Source of the DNA: Phialophora verrucosa
Taxonomy: Eukaryota; Ascomycota; Eurotiomycetes; Chaetothyriales; Herpotrichiellaceae
DNA: 64,000 bases
Assembly: GCA_002099365.1 (NCBI GenBank)
Contig: MSED01000004.1
Span: forward strand, 1,798,001 to 1,862,000
Reading direction: 5' to 3'
Below the pieces are notes generated by a model, which had not been told where the DNA came from, did no database searches, and was given only the letters and a program-made list of their open reading frames with translations. A program made the position numbers and the translations under genes. This document shows, one piece after another, positions 32,201-41,683 of this stretch (position 1 is its first letter; each line of letters begins with the position of its first letter).

Positions 32201-33142
32201 CCCATTACATTCACAGGCACACCACCTTTCAGTGTCGAGATCGCCATCACACATCACGGTGTCTCAACTCGCCCAGAAATCATTCGCCAAAAGGATATCC
32301 AGACTAATACCTACTTATGGCCGCTTTCCCGTGCCAGTCTCGACTTGGGCACCCACGCAATATCAATCCGCAGCGTGAAAGACGGTCGCGGCTGTGAAAG
32401 CATCCTCGACAGTGACCCGTCATCGGTGCGCGTGCATGTCTCCTCCCCGCCAACGATCATCCCGCTCGAGAGCCAGGAACACTACTGCGTCGGTGAATAC
32501 GTCTCCTTCTCCCTGAGTGGACTGTCCCCCTTCGACGTCTTCTACAGCTTCAATGCGCGCGAGCGCAAGGCACGTGTCAGTGGGACGGAGTTTCGCCGTC
32601 TTGCCGAGTCGCCCGGCGAATTGATCATCACAGGCGTGAGTGATTCTGCCATGGGGAATTCGAAGTGCCGCGCGAGAAAGGACATACGCAAACAGATCCA
32701 TGCGTTTCCGAGCGTGGAGATGGCGCAGGGGCGCACCGTTGTGAGTGATATCCACGAGGGGGGCGAGGTCGATATCGAGTTCCAATTTACCGGCACACCG
32801 CCTTTTGAGTTTACGTGAGTTACCCTTCAAACAGCCTTGTTATTCCCTTTTTCCTTCGAATTGCATTGAGTGGAGGGAGGTTGATGCTAATGCCAAAGCC
32901 TTAGATATACTCGCTCCGAAAATCCCGTCAGGGGCAAGAAGGGCAGCCCACCACGCATTCTCGAGACACGCCACGACACGTCCGACGAGTTCAGAAAGAT
33001 GATCCGTGCCAGTGACGAGGGCGTCTACGAGGTCGTGAGCATCAAGGATCGGTTCTGCAGCTACACCAAGCCTTCCCATAAGGGGTCGTCCGGTGGAGGT
33101 AGCTTCTTGGGTGGTGCCGGACAGAAGAGGTTGACATATTAG
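29207..33142 (+). CDS. POM152: Nucleoporin POM152 (nuclear pore membrane glycoprotein)
   Basis: Exons 29207-32814 and 32905-33142 give 1281 residues; the 90-base intron has a GCTAAT branch-like site. An N-terminal basic/Pro-rich tail is followed by hydrophobic helices within about residues 75-165 (YVFAFYIALTAW, AAFFVALPAF, FLTTFTLWLLHAIAN). The remainder is lumenal. Eight copies of the G-x-P-[FW] Ig-like repeat signature can be counted, for example GVPPFKVRY, GSPPFKVRY, GSAPFHVTY, GTPPFSVEI and GTPPFEFTY. POM152 forms the lumenal ring of the nuclear pore complex. The intron falls inside the last repeat and exon 2 restores it. The start is the first ATG after an in-frame TTG upstream. Confidence 0.94.
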
Positions 33143-35493
33143 AGCATGCTGACTTCCCCACATAGTACCTTAGCCGCACGCCGTTTCGGGGGTGGCTGGT
33201 AGGCGTGGTGGACAGGGGGCGCTATCCCAGTTTGAGGGGTGTGTTACCCGTGGGAGTTGTGGAGGTTGAGTTGGATGTAGATATCGCAGAGTCCTGGTGT
33301 TGTAATGCTGGGGAAGCAACTGGGCATGTAAACTGCCGTGAGATTAACCGTCGAATGTGTAACGATATATAGCCTGGTTTGAGCATTGCAAAGGCGACTC
33401 GTAGCACAGTTTCAGAGCGACCGTTCAGACCCGTTCAGCCTCTTGTTTCGTGCCTCAATACGAGTCTGCATCCACCGAGGACCTCGGGAAAGCTTAGGCA
33501 CGACTCGTGCCAACTGTTGACGAGGATGATCTTTAGGAAGTCGTCAGTAAACTGGTCGTCATGCATCCTCGCTCGCATCTAAGCAACGGAACCGCTCCTC
33601 TCCACCGAGAGCTCCCTTTGCCGTGTCGTCTTTAAGGACCGGCAACTGATAAAATCACGTGCAACCCATCAACAATGCAGGACAGGATCATCTGGCCACG
33701 CTGGCGTGGTACAGCGAGCATCTTGTAACATAAGGAAGCGGTCACCCAGGACACGGAACAGGGCGATTGAGAATACGTCCTGGTAGTTGCATCCGAGATT
33801 CTCTCTTACCACTCAAGAGTCGACGACAACAGGCCTCGTTCCAACCCGCCTGCTTTATCTCCATGCTGTGTCCTTTTGCGCCACCTCACTCACCGTCTCG
33901 TTTATGCCACGTCGTTATCAGCGACGGACTTGCCTACCAAGCATCATGGCGACCCAGTTGCTTATCGTCTGGCTCGCGGATCAGAGTTCACTACCGCAAG
34001 CGTTGAGCCGAACTGAGAAAGGCTATCCCTAGTCAATCCTAGGAATGCAGACCGTGCACGAGCGTGATAGCAGGCCTTGAGCCGCTGATCGCCGCGAGGG
34101 GGAAGTAGGATTGAATATGGTCGAACGTCAATCATGGATGGGTAGCACATTTGTGTTTCGGTGCGTTCATATCTCACAGTCCTCTGCCGAGACTTGTGAA
34201 CCTCCTCGTCGTGCAAATGTACAGAATACAATATGATTGAAGCCGTACTGACAATCGCTTGAATAGATCTTGTCGTACAGGACGTGCAGAATCGACCTGC
34301 TTCTCTTGAGCCCGCTAATCCTGAGGCACTGAGATTACTGCATGTTCCACGCACCAATCACACGTCACCAATCTTGTACAAAAATGGGAGCTCTTGCGGA
34401 AGCAGCGGTGTGAGCATTCCTTACGTCGAGGACAGTTTGGGGAGCATAGACGATAGCAATGATAATGTACCAGAAAGACCAAAATTTGCCGCTGGTTCTT
34501 GCGCAATTCACAAAATCGCTCTCAATTTGCTGTAACAGCCAGTCGCGTCGCGGGCTGGGGTACCTGGTCGAGTTCTCAGGCCAAACTGGGCGCAATGAGC
34601 CCGCAACGTACAGTAGCCAATCAGTCGATGTTCGAGAATCATCATGGTGTGTAGAATGTTTCCCCAACTCTGGTTGCCTTCAGGCAACTGTTTGCCTATT
34701 GGGCGTCCACCGAAACCACGACGCGCCAATGCGGCGTTCGCGACGTCGTAAGACTGACGGCTGACGTTGTGCTGAAAAGCCACCCAAAAAACAGATCATC
34801 TGGGTTTGGACATGCGTGAGTGCTGCCACCGCCCTCCGCCGTCGACGTCGAAGCTGATGGCAGTGTCGAGTGTCGCTGCGAGACCTCACCCATCAATATG
34901 AAGCTAGGCGCTTGCCCGACTTGCTCCGCCCCGAGGTGTCCAAAATGCGAGAAGGAGAAGGTTGTAAAGAAGTAAATCAATGTGAAGACGGGCTGCGGGC
35001 CACGCAAGGACGGCACGAGGCGTTAGCTGGTTATTTAGCCCATTCTCACATTCGGTACTCTCCAGACTACACACACGAATGAATCGATCACAGAACACAT
35101 AAGCTCGTTACACGGGCCCGCGCCCGTATTGCTCCGCCTTGAGAGATTCAAAATACGAGAAAGAGAAGGCTGTAAACAAGTAGATCAAAAGACACCGAAT
35201 TGCTTTGCTCCGAGATGTCCAAAAAGCGAGGGGGAGAAGGTTGTCAAGAAGGAGGAGGATGCCACGAGTTCGTCTTGAGCTGATCTCTAGTGCTGGCGAC
35301 GTGGCATACAGTGAGTGCTTCCTCTCGGCGCCCGACAAGCATGGTGCAGTCAATCAGAAGCTGCCGCCGCTTCCCCTGCTCGACGTGTAATCTGCTAACA
35401 CGTACCCATCTCGCCCTCGACAGGGCCGCTCGTGGCAAGATGCGCTGGATCGAGGCGTCAATCCAAGCGGCCTGTCCTCTTTCCCCTTGAGAT
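33143..35493. other. Large gene-poor interval
   Basis: 2.35 kb without a gene I can support. Open frames are short and lack recognisable domains. Three diverged copies of a 55-60-base repeat occupy 34921-35250 (listed separately). The interval may hold a long 5' leader of the gene starting at 35494 or a decayed element. Confidence 0.4.
34921..35250 (-). repeat. Three diverged copies of a 55-60-base repeat, coding-like on the minus strand
   Basis: Copies lie at 34921-34980, 35129-35188 and about 35199-35250. They share a TTGCTCCG...GAG.TGTCCAAAA.GCGAGAAGGAGAAGG-type core. Read on the minus strand in one frame they give similar peptides: FFTTFSFSHFGHLGAEQ, LFTAFSFSYFESLKAEQ and FLTTFSPSLFGHLGAKQ. 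Most differences keep hydrophobic character. The intervening DNA is not conserved. Origin unknown; remnants of a repeated domain or of a mobile element are both possible. Confidence 0.6.
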
Positions 35494-37443
35494 ATGTTGA
35501 TCTTGATGACACCCGCTCACAGAGGAAGACAAACCGCAGTCTCTTCGGTCGTAGCATCCTCCTTTACCCTCTATACGTGTCGACATCGCTCGCGTACAGA
35601 AGAAGTCAAAGACGAAGCCTCCGCCTGGGTCGCAGCATGTCCATTTCTCCCTTCCCATGCAGCAACAATCGCTGCTCAAATCGCATCTCGAGTGATGCTA
35701 CAATCTCGGTCCTCGGACCGCGGGAATGACGTCGCATGGCACCCCGAATTCACAAGGCGACGAAATTTGAACCTCAGGAATCTGGGGAGGTCCTACCTGG
35801 AGTGGAGAGCAGAGAGTGAGGCGGAAAGCCCAGGAGAGGATGTGGCAGCAGCCCAAGATGCGCTACTGGATGCAGATATTGTCTCAATGTACATGAGGGA
35901 CCACGATAAGAAGTCTGCTGCAGCCCAAAAAGTCGAAGAATTCTGCCCCAATATGACCCTTCGACGCCTTATGGCCGGAGTCGCGGAAGGCGGCCCTTCT
36001 TCGAAGCCTGTGGCTCTGTTGCACGAGAGGGGTCTCGACGGTGGCATTATCAGCGCAAGACACCCCCAAGGGCCAATGACTGCGCCCCAGCTTTATCAAG
36101 GGCTCAAAGAGCCTCGGAGTCGGTCGAATGACACGCAACCTTCGGATGTACGACACAGACACGCATTCCTCACTGACCTGGATCCTTGGGGCATATGCGC
36201 CATTTTCGGTGCAGCACCACACTCTCAAAGGAGCGCCGTCCGCTCCATGGTCTATAGGCATCTTCAGCCGAGGCCTTATATACGTGCCAACATCCAACCC
36301 GATGGACATAGGTTTGCATTTGTATTCCATCTTCGCCACACCCTGATGCGAGATTCCTATGCGCCAAACATTGATACACGGCACTTTGCGAAAGGTACAC
36401 CTCTCCGCGAGTATCGAAACGTCTCGTTCCTCAACCTGACAGGGAATGGGCCTCAGATTCATCGCTATGAGGCACAAATATCCTATCTGTTGGCCGGGGA
36501 GGATGAGTCGACATGGGATACTTATTGTGTTGAAGATAACTATTTTAATTCTGGCGAAGACGGAGAGAGCCTGATGGATATATGCGAAGAGGTCAGTGAA
36601 GATGCGGATGGAATGGTTGCCGTCGATCCATCCACCCGAGACGAATCGGAGCCTGACACTCCTTACCCGGACCCTCGCCAGAAGTTTTTGAGGACGCTGA
36701 GGTACGATCTCGCGCGTGTAGAAGGCGAGTACATGAAGAGTGTGGATCGGGTATGTGGTAGCGTTCGCGCCTATGCACAGTCCGAACATGACCGGCAGAA
36801 TCTCCTCAAGCGGCGTCCATGCGACGTGAAAGTACAAGGCTTCAACACCATCGAATGGATTACAAATGTCAAAGACTTATCGGAAATGCTCTTGATGGAG
36901 TTGTCTGATCTAATCGGCGTCACTAACGACTTCCTCGACGACAACCAAACTCTGTTCACCACCGACCTTTGTACTCCTCAGGTCTTCAAGATTCGGCGTA
37001 TCTTGAAGGACTTGGGATATCTGAAGAAGTCACTGGACACTGCCATCACCACATGTAAGAGCCTCGACGAAAGTGAGCAGAACCGGCTGAAGCAGCTATC
37101 TGCTGAAGGGGGACAGAAAGCCCCATTCCTCTCCAAGTTCATATACCCCGTGGCGATCGCGGCAGTCATGATGCGGGAGCATGTGTTACCCTTCAAAGCG
37201 AACACTGCAACATTTGTATGCGTCGTCTTGTCCATAGGTTTCCTGATTGATCTTAGCTACGATTCGTCATGGTGTCGGCGGCTTCTTGTAGGCCTGGCCG
37301 ACAGTGTTGGTGTGAGAAGGGGATCAGCAAGATCAACCCCACCACATCAATCGGCAGAAACGGCGGAATCGCCTCGACCGACTTCCGGATGGATAAGACG
37401 CGGCCTCCAAACTGCCGCCTCGGCGGATGCAGTGGGAGTTTGA
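35494..37443 (+). CDS. Hypothetical protein with C-terminal transmembrane hairpin
   Basis: One frame of 649 residues from ATG 35494; ATG 35695 (MLQSRSSDRG) is an alternative start, since the first 67 residues look less protein-like. I do not recognise a family. A central segment includes DPWGICAIFGAAPHS and FAFVFHLRHTLMRDS. Residues about 380-530 are helical and charged (FLRTLRYDLARVEGEYMKSVDR, ELSDLIGVTNDFLDD). Two hydrophobic segments follow near 550-605 (FIYPVAIAAVMM and TATFVCVVLSIGFLIDL) and a basic tail. Helices leading into two C-terminal membrane spans resemble CorA-like topology, but the GMN motif is absent, so this is only a shape comparison. Confidence 0.6.
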   Translation: MLILMTPAHRGRQTAVSSVVASSFTLYTCRHRSRTEEVKDEASAWVAACPFLPSHAATIAAQIASRVMLQSRSSDRGNDVAWHPEFTRRRNLNLRNLGRSYLEWRAESEAESPGEDVAAAQDALLDADIVSMYMRDHDKKSAAAQKVEEFCPNMTLRRLMAGVAEGGPSSKPVALLHERGLDGGIISARHPQGPMTAPQLYQGLKEPRSRSNDTQPSDVRHRHAFLTDLDPWGICAIFGAAPHSQRSAVRSMVYRHLQPRPYIRANIQPDGHRFAFVFHLRHTLMRDSYAPNIDTRHFAKGTPLREYRNVSFLNLTGNGPQIHRYEAQISYLLAGEDESTWDTYCVEDNYFNSGEDGESLMDICEEVSEDADGMVAVDPSTRDESEPDTPYPDPRQKFLRTLRYDLARVEGEYMKSVDRVCGSVRAYAQSEHDRQNLLKRRPCDVKVQGFNTIEWITNVKDLSEMLLMELSDLIGVTNDFLDDNQTLFTTDLCTPQVFKIRRILKDLGYLKKSLDTAITTCKSLDESEQNRLKQLSAEGGQKAPFLSKFIYPVAIAAVMMREHVLPFKANTATFVCVVLSIGFLIDLSYDSSWCRRLLVGLADSVGVRRGSARSTPPHQSAETAESPRPTSGWIRRGLQTAASADAVGV

Positions 37444-38272
37444 GGCCACAGGAGATCATGTCGGGCCTGTACGAGTATGATCTAAGTGAATCCACCTGTT
37501 CCGCGTCAGATCGCAAGTAAATGATCTCGATTGATTGATGGGGCGCCTCAACAGTTCAGCTGTTGGCTCGGCGTATCAGAGATCATGGACAGTGTATCTC
37601 GGGGTGAGCCCGAGCTCACTATCACTTCAATTCAACTTCGACCCCAACCTTATTCATTTTGGTCCCTCATAAATGCCAATAAATCACCTGTGGTGATTTT
37701 GATCTTCTAGAACCCACACGCCCTCTTCCTGAGAAGCTGGAAACCCCATTGATACCGATGCTCGTAAAGGCGACCGAATGCGCGATGAAGCAGGCACATG
37801 CTGTCGAAGGAGGCGTCGATCATCACAGGCAACATACCAGCTCGCCTGCACAAGGCGCGCATGAGCCAGAATCCGTTCACCTCAATGGAGCGCTGTGGCA
37901 GGCAGGCTCGTATCGCACCGAACAGCTCTTGAGCGGTCGAAAGGTCGAGTTTGGGAGAGATTCCCGCCTCCAAGCAAAGCCGCATAGCTTCGATAGGATC
38001 GCTACCCTGACTATGGTGCCCGAAACACCAGTCACCGCGCCAGAGACATGTCATCTGGTGTATAGCGAGGGCTACGTGGCGTTGCCAGCTGTCTGCGATG
38101 CTCTCGCCCTGCACATCCATGCGAGATGATTCGTTGGTCAAGCTGATTGGGCGGCCAGCATCGCAACAGCAGCGCCTTAACAAAAGGCAACTACTTTTCT
38201 CATGCTTCCTCCCGCCTTTCCCCAGTGCTCGTTGCGCTCTTCACACTTTCATACGGCGCACCACTGCGAGCG
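37444..38272. other. Intergenic region between two same-strand genes
   Basis: 829 bases. It holds one minus-strand frame (37707-38120, listed separately) and a short A/T-rich stretch near 37660-37700. Otherwise nothing recognised. Confidence 0.35.
37707..38120 (-). CDS. Possible small hypothetical ORF
   Basis: A 137-residue frame from ATG 38120, antisense to the upstream region of the ArgRS-like gene. It is rich in amphipathic helical stretches (ALAIHQMTCLWRGD, IEAMRLCLEAGIS, FWLMRALCRRAG) and cysteine. No family recognised and no intron signals needed. It could be a small gene, a fragment of an older gene, or chance. Confidence 0.25.
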   Translation of the reverse strand: MDVQGESIADSWQRHVALAIHQMTCLWRGDWCFGHHSQGSDPIEAMRLCLEAGISPKLDLSTAQELFGAIRACLPQRSIEVNGFWLMRALCRRAGMLPVMIDASFDSMCLLHRAFGRLYEHRYQWGFQLLRKRACGF

Positions 38273-41200
38273 ATGGCGACCCTTCAGGCCGATAGCCTCC
38301 GGCTCCTTCTCAACCGGCTGGGCGTGGAGGACTCGGGCAATTCGTTCCCCTCCGCAGATGTCTTGACTCGGCCGCTTGATATCTATCGGGCGCATTTGGC
38401 AGACGTCCTCGTGCAGCTCACTGACTGTGAGCCACACGTGGCTTACGATTCGATCCAGGAGCCCAATGACTACGGCGATCTGGAGGTGGTCATTCCGAGA
38501 CTGCGCCTCAAAGGATCGAACCCCAAGGAGCTTGCATTCGATTTGGCCCAGAAGGTATACCCGCCGCCAATTGTGCAATCTGGTTACTGACCCATTTTGC
38601 CCTGTTTCTAGTTTCCAGAGACACCTCTCTTTGACCAACCTTTTGAGGACGGCATTCACCTTCGACTGTACGTTTCTCCACAGAATCTGGCTCGCATTCT
38701 CCTGCCGTATATACTCGATCGCGGCAAGTCCTATGGCAGCAGTACGTTTCCCGATCCCGGTAACAATGTTCGTGATGGCGCTGCAAGGCGAGTTATTGTT
38801 GATTTCTCGTCGCCCAACCTCGGGAGAGAGTTTGACGGTGCCCATTTACGAAGCACCATCATCGGCTCTTCCATCGCTTCCCTGTATGAGGGCATGGGCT
38901 GGGAAGTACGTCGCCTGAACTTTCTTGGCGATTGGGGCAAGCACATCGGCCTTCTTGCTGTTGGATGGCACAGGTTCGGCTCAGATGAGCTACTTAAAGA
39001 CGAACCGCTCCGACATTTACTCGACGTGTACACCAAGATCGATGAACTCTCCAAAGCCGAGACACTGGCTGCCCAAGAGATCAACACGGAAGCCGAAAAC
39101 GAAGGGGGGACACCACTCAACGAAAGTGTCACGATTTCGGCGCAACAGGACGATTTCAATCGGAGAATGGAGGAGGGCGATGCCGATGCCGTTGGATTGT
39201 GGAAGCGACTTCGTGAGGCTTGTGTCACACAGTACGCCGACTTATATGCCAAGCTCCATATCAATTTCGATGACTACTCGGGAGAATCGGAAGTCAGCAA
39301 GGCCACTATGGCCGAGGTTGAGGCAATTCTTGCAGAGAAAGGAGTCTACGAAGAGAGTAACGGGGCTTGGATCATCGACTTCAAGAAGCACGGAACCAAA
39401 GGTCTCGGAACTGTGACTGCGCGTCATCCTAATGGGACCACCAGCTATCTCCTCCGCGACGTCGGAGCAGTTCTCGAGCGCAGAAAGAAATACAACTTCG
39501 ACAAGATGATCTATGTCGTTTCCGCGAAGCAAGACATTCACTTTCAGCAGCTCTTCCGGACGCTGGAGCTGATGGGCGATGAGTACCATGGACTCGCGCA
39601 GTCTCTACAGCATGTGAACTTTGGTCCCCTTCGAGGCCTCACACCACAGTCCGGAAGCAGCGGACTCCTGTTGGGTGACATCCTTGAACAATGCCAGGAG
39701 GTGATGCAGGAGAGCCTCAAGACAGACGGAAACGATAATTTCTTCCAAAGCTACGGAGTCAACGGCGATGGAAACTTGATGGATGCCCGTGAACTTGCTA
39801 GGCTTGCTCTCATGAGCCTAGAACTATCCAACAAGCGTTCGGCCACACTCAACTTCACTGTTGGCAGCGACGAGAAGATCGGCCCCGTCGCTGACACCTA
39901 CCCCGGTTTGAGGCTCCAACGTTGGCTCGATAATCTTCGGTCAAAGGTTCAGGATGATGGTGTCCAGCAAGACCTCGAACACGAAGACCTCGACTACGCG
40001 CTCTTCGAACAGGAAGAAGCATACGCAGATATGCTTAAGTTGCTGGCCCGGTTTCCAATTAGCGTGAAGCACGCATTTGAGAAGCTTGAGCCTCCGATCA
40101 TCGTCTCGTACTTGTTACAGGTGATTGACATGTTGCCGTCAGTATGGGACGAGGACGAGAACAATACTCGCTCCACGGAGACGGCGTTGGGGCACGACGA
40201 TGCAGGAGAGGGATCATCATCAGGCGTGCGACCGTCGCACAGTCACGACGTCCTGAGGTCGGTTTTCTACCAATGTGTCCGGACGGTGCTAGAAAACGGC
40301 ATGAATTTGATTGGCCTCGTGCCTATCAAGGAACGAGGGCTAGAAGCAGCGGAAGTGCCAGTATCGGCTCCAACGGCCACGGCTTTGCCCGGAGAGGCGA
40401 GCCAGGCGGCAGCTCCTACGATGACACCCCAAGAAGACATCACGGAAGAAGCTCCCACAGTCGTTCCACAAGATATCGATGGGGAGGCAAGTCTTGTAGC
40501 CATGCCGCAAGAGGTCGACGAGGGCCCAACACCTACAGCTGCTCTGCAAGATGACGAAGGGGCCACCGATGTAGCCGAGCCACAGGAAGTCATCGAAGAG
40601 GCGACGCTTCCGACCGATCCACCGCAAGTCAAAGGTGAGGTAGCGGAAGAGGCAGCAGGAGTGCCAGCAGCAGCAAACACGTCACTACCGACAGAGATGA
40701 GCGAGGTGATAGACCCCACAGCCACGCTGCAAGGCCTCAATGAAGAAAAGATACCTCCGGCTGTGCTACAAAGTAACGACATGCCAGCGGACATCAGCCA
40801 GCCACGGGACGGCAACGAGGAGATATCACTTCCGGGAGTGTCACCAGAAGCTACCGAAGGGACAACACTTCTGGCCATGTCAGATGTCGACGGAGAGACA
40901 TCGGTTCCGGTGTTTCCATCAGAAGACAACGACGAGGCAACGGACATACCCCAGCGAGAAGGAACTCACGAGGTGGCTGATCCTACTGCCGTACCGCAAG
41001 AAAGCAAGGAGAACTACGCTCCCATGGCCATCCCACAAGGAGTCGACCAAGAGGCCGCGCCCACCGCCATATCCCAAGCAGACCAAGTGGAGCCAGCTTT
41101 CACAACTGTGGAACAAGACGCGAACGAGGCAGCGCCCGTAGCTATCCCTGAGGGCGTCAATGAGGATGCTGAGCCTTTACCGGTACCGGTGGAAGTCGGC

Positions 41201-41683
41201 GTGAAAGCAGCCGTCCCAGAGATGAATGAGATAGCGTCTATCGACGCTCCTCACAGTGCTCACGACGATGAAGCGGTTACAACTATGCGCGAGGAAACCG
41301 GAGTGGAAGAAGCCAGCGCGCCAGTCTCGGAAGAGGTGAACGGGGCAGCATCCAACGCTACGTCGCAAGAGAACAACGAGGAATCAGTGGTTAGTGCTAT
41401 CCCAGAAGAATCGAACGCGGCGGTGCCCATCCATCCTTCTCAAGCTGTTGACGAAGGCTTGTCTGCACCCTTACCCGAGGATGTCAACGTGGAAACAACT
41501 AGCACACCAATCCCGCCAGAGGTAAATGGGACGGCACCGGCATCGGCATCCACCGATACTCCTCAAGGACATGATGAGGAGGACCCCGCGGCCGTACCGA
41601 AGGAAGTCGAGATGGAAACAGCTATCACACCAATCTCACAAGACGACGCGAATGCGCTTCCGCGAGAGGGGAGCGGAGAGTGA
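38273..41683 (+). CDS. Arginyl-tRNA-synthetase-like protein with degenerate active-site motifs and long repetitive C-terminal tail
   Basis: Exons 38273-38554 and 38612-41683 give 1117 residues. Residues 1-669 follow class I ArgRS throughout: the additional N-terminal domain (DYGDLEVVIPRLRLKG), catalytic core (FSSPNLGREFDGAHLRST, FLGDWGKHIGLLAVG, YLLRDVGAVLERR) and anticodon-binding helices (FYQCVRTVLENGMNLIGL). Three motifs needed for aminoacylation are changed. The HIGH box, normally H-A-G-H, reads D169-G-A-H172. The MSTRKG loop (KMSKS equivalent) reads L437-T-P-Q-S-G-S-S-G with no lysine. The TGPYLQY segment reads GPVADTYPG at 518. Reading frame and intron structure are intact, so it is not an obvious pseudogene. 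Residues 670-1117 are a Pro/Glu/Ala/Thr tail of about thirty degenerate short units. I infer a non-catalytic paralogue with a new role; a true ArgRS should exist elsewhere in the genome. Confidence 0.85.
40337..41680 (+). repeat. Coding low-complexity repeat array in the tail of the ArgRS-like protein
   Basis: About 448 codons made of roughly thirty imperfect units of 11-14 residues. The loose consensus is A-x-P-x-A-[IVM]-P-Q-[EG]-V-[DN]-E-E; examples are VAMPQEVDEG, PMAIPQGVDQE and PVAIPEGVNED. The array is strongly acidic and lacks lysine and aromatic residues over long stretches, so it is expected to be disordered. Confidence 0.8.

Noticed and set aside
38147..38272. N-terminal extension of the ArgRS-like protein as a mitochondrial presequence
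   Set aside because: The extended frame starts only at a TTG and has no upstream ATG; ATG 38273 begins the family-like N-terminal domain.
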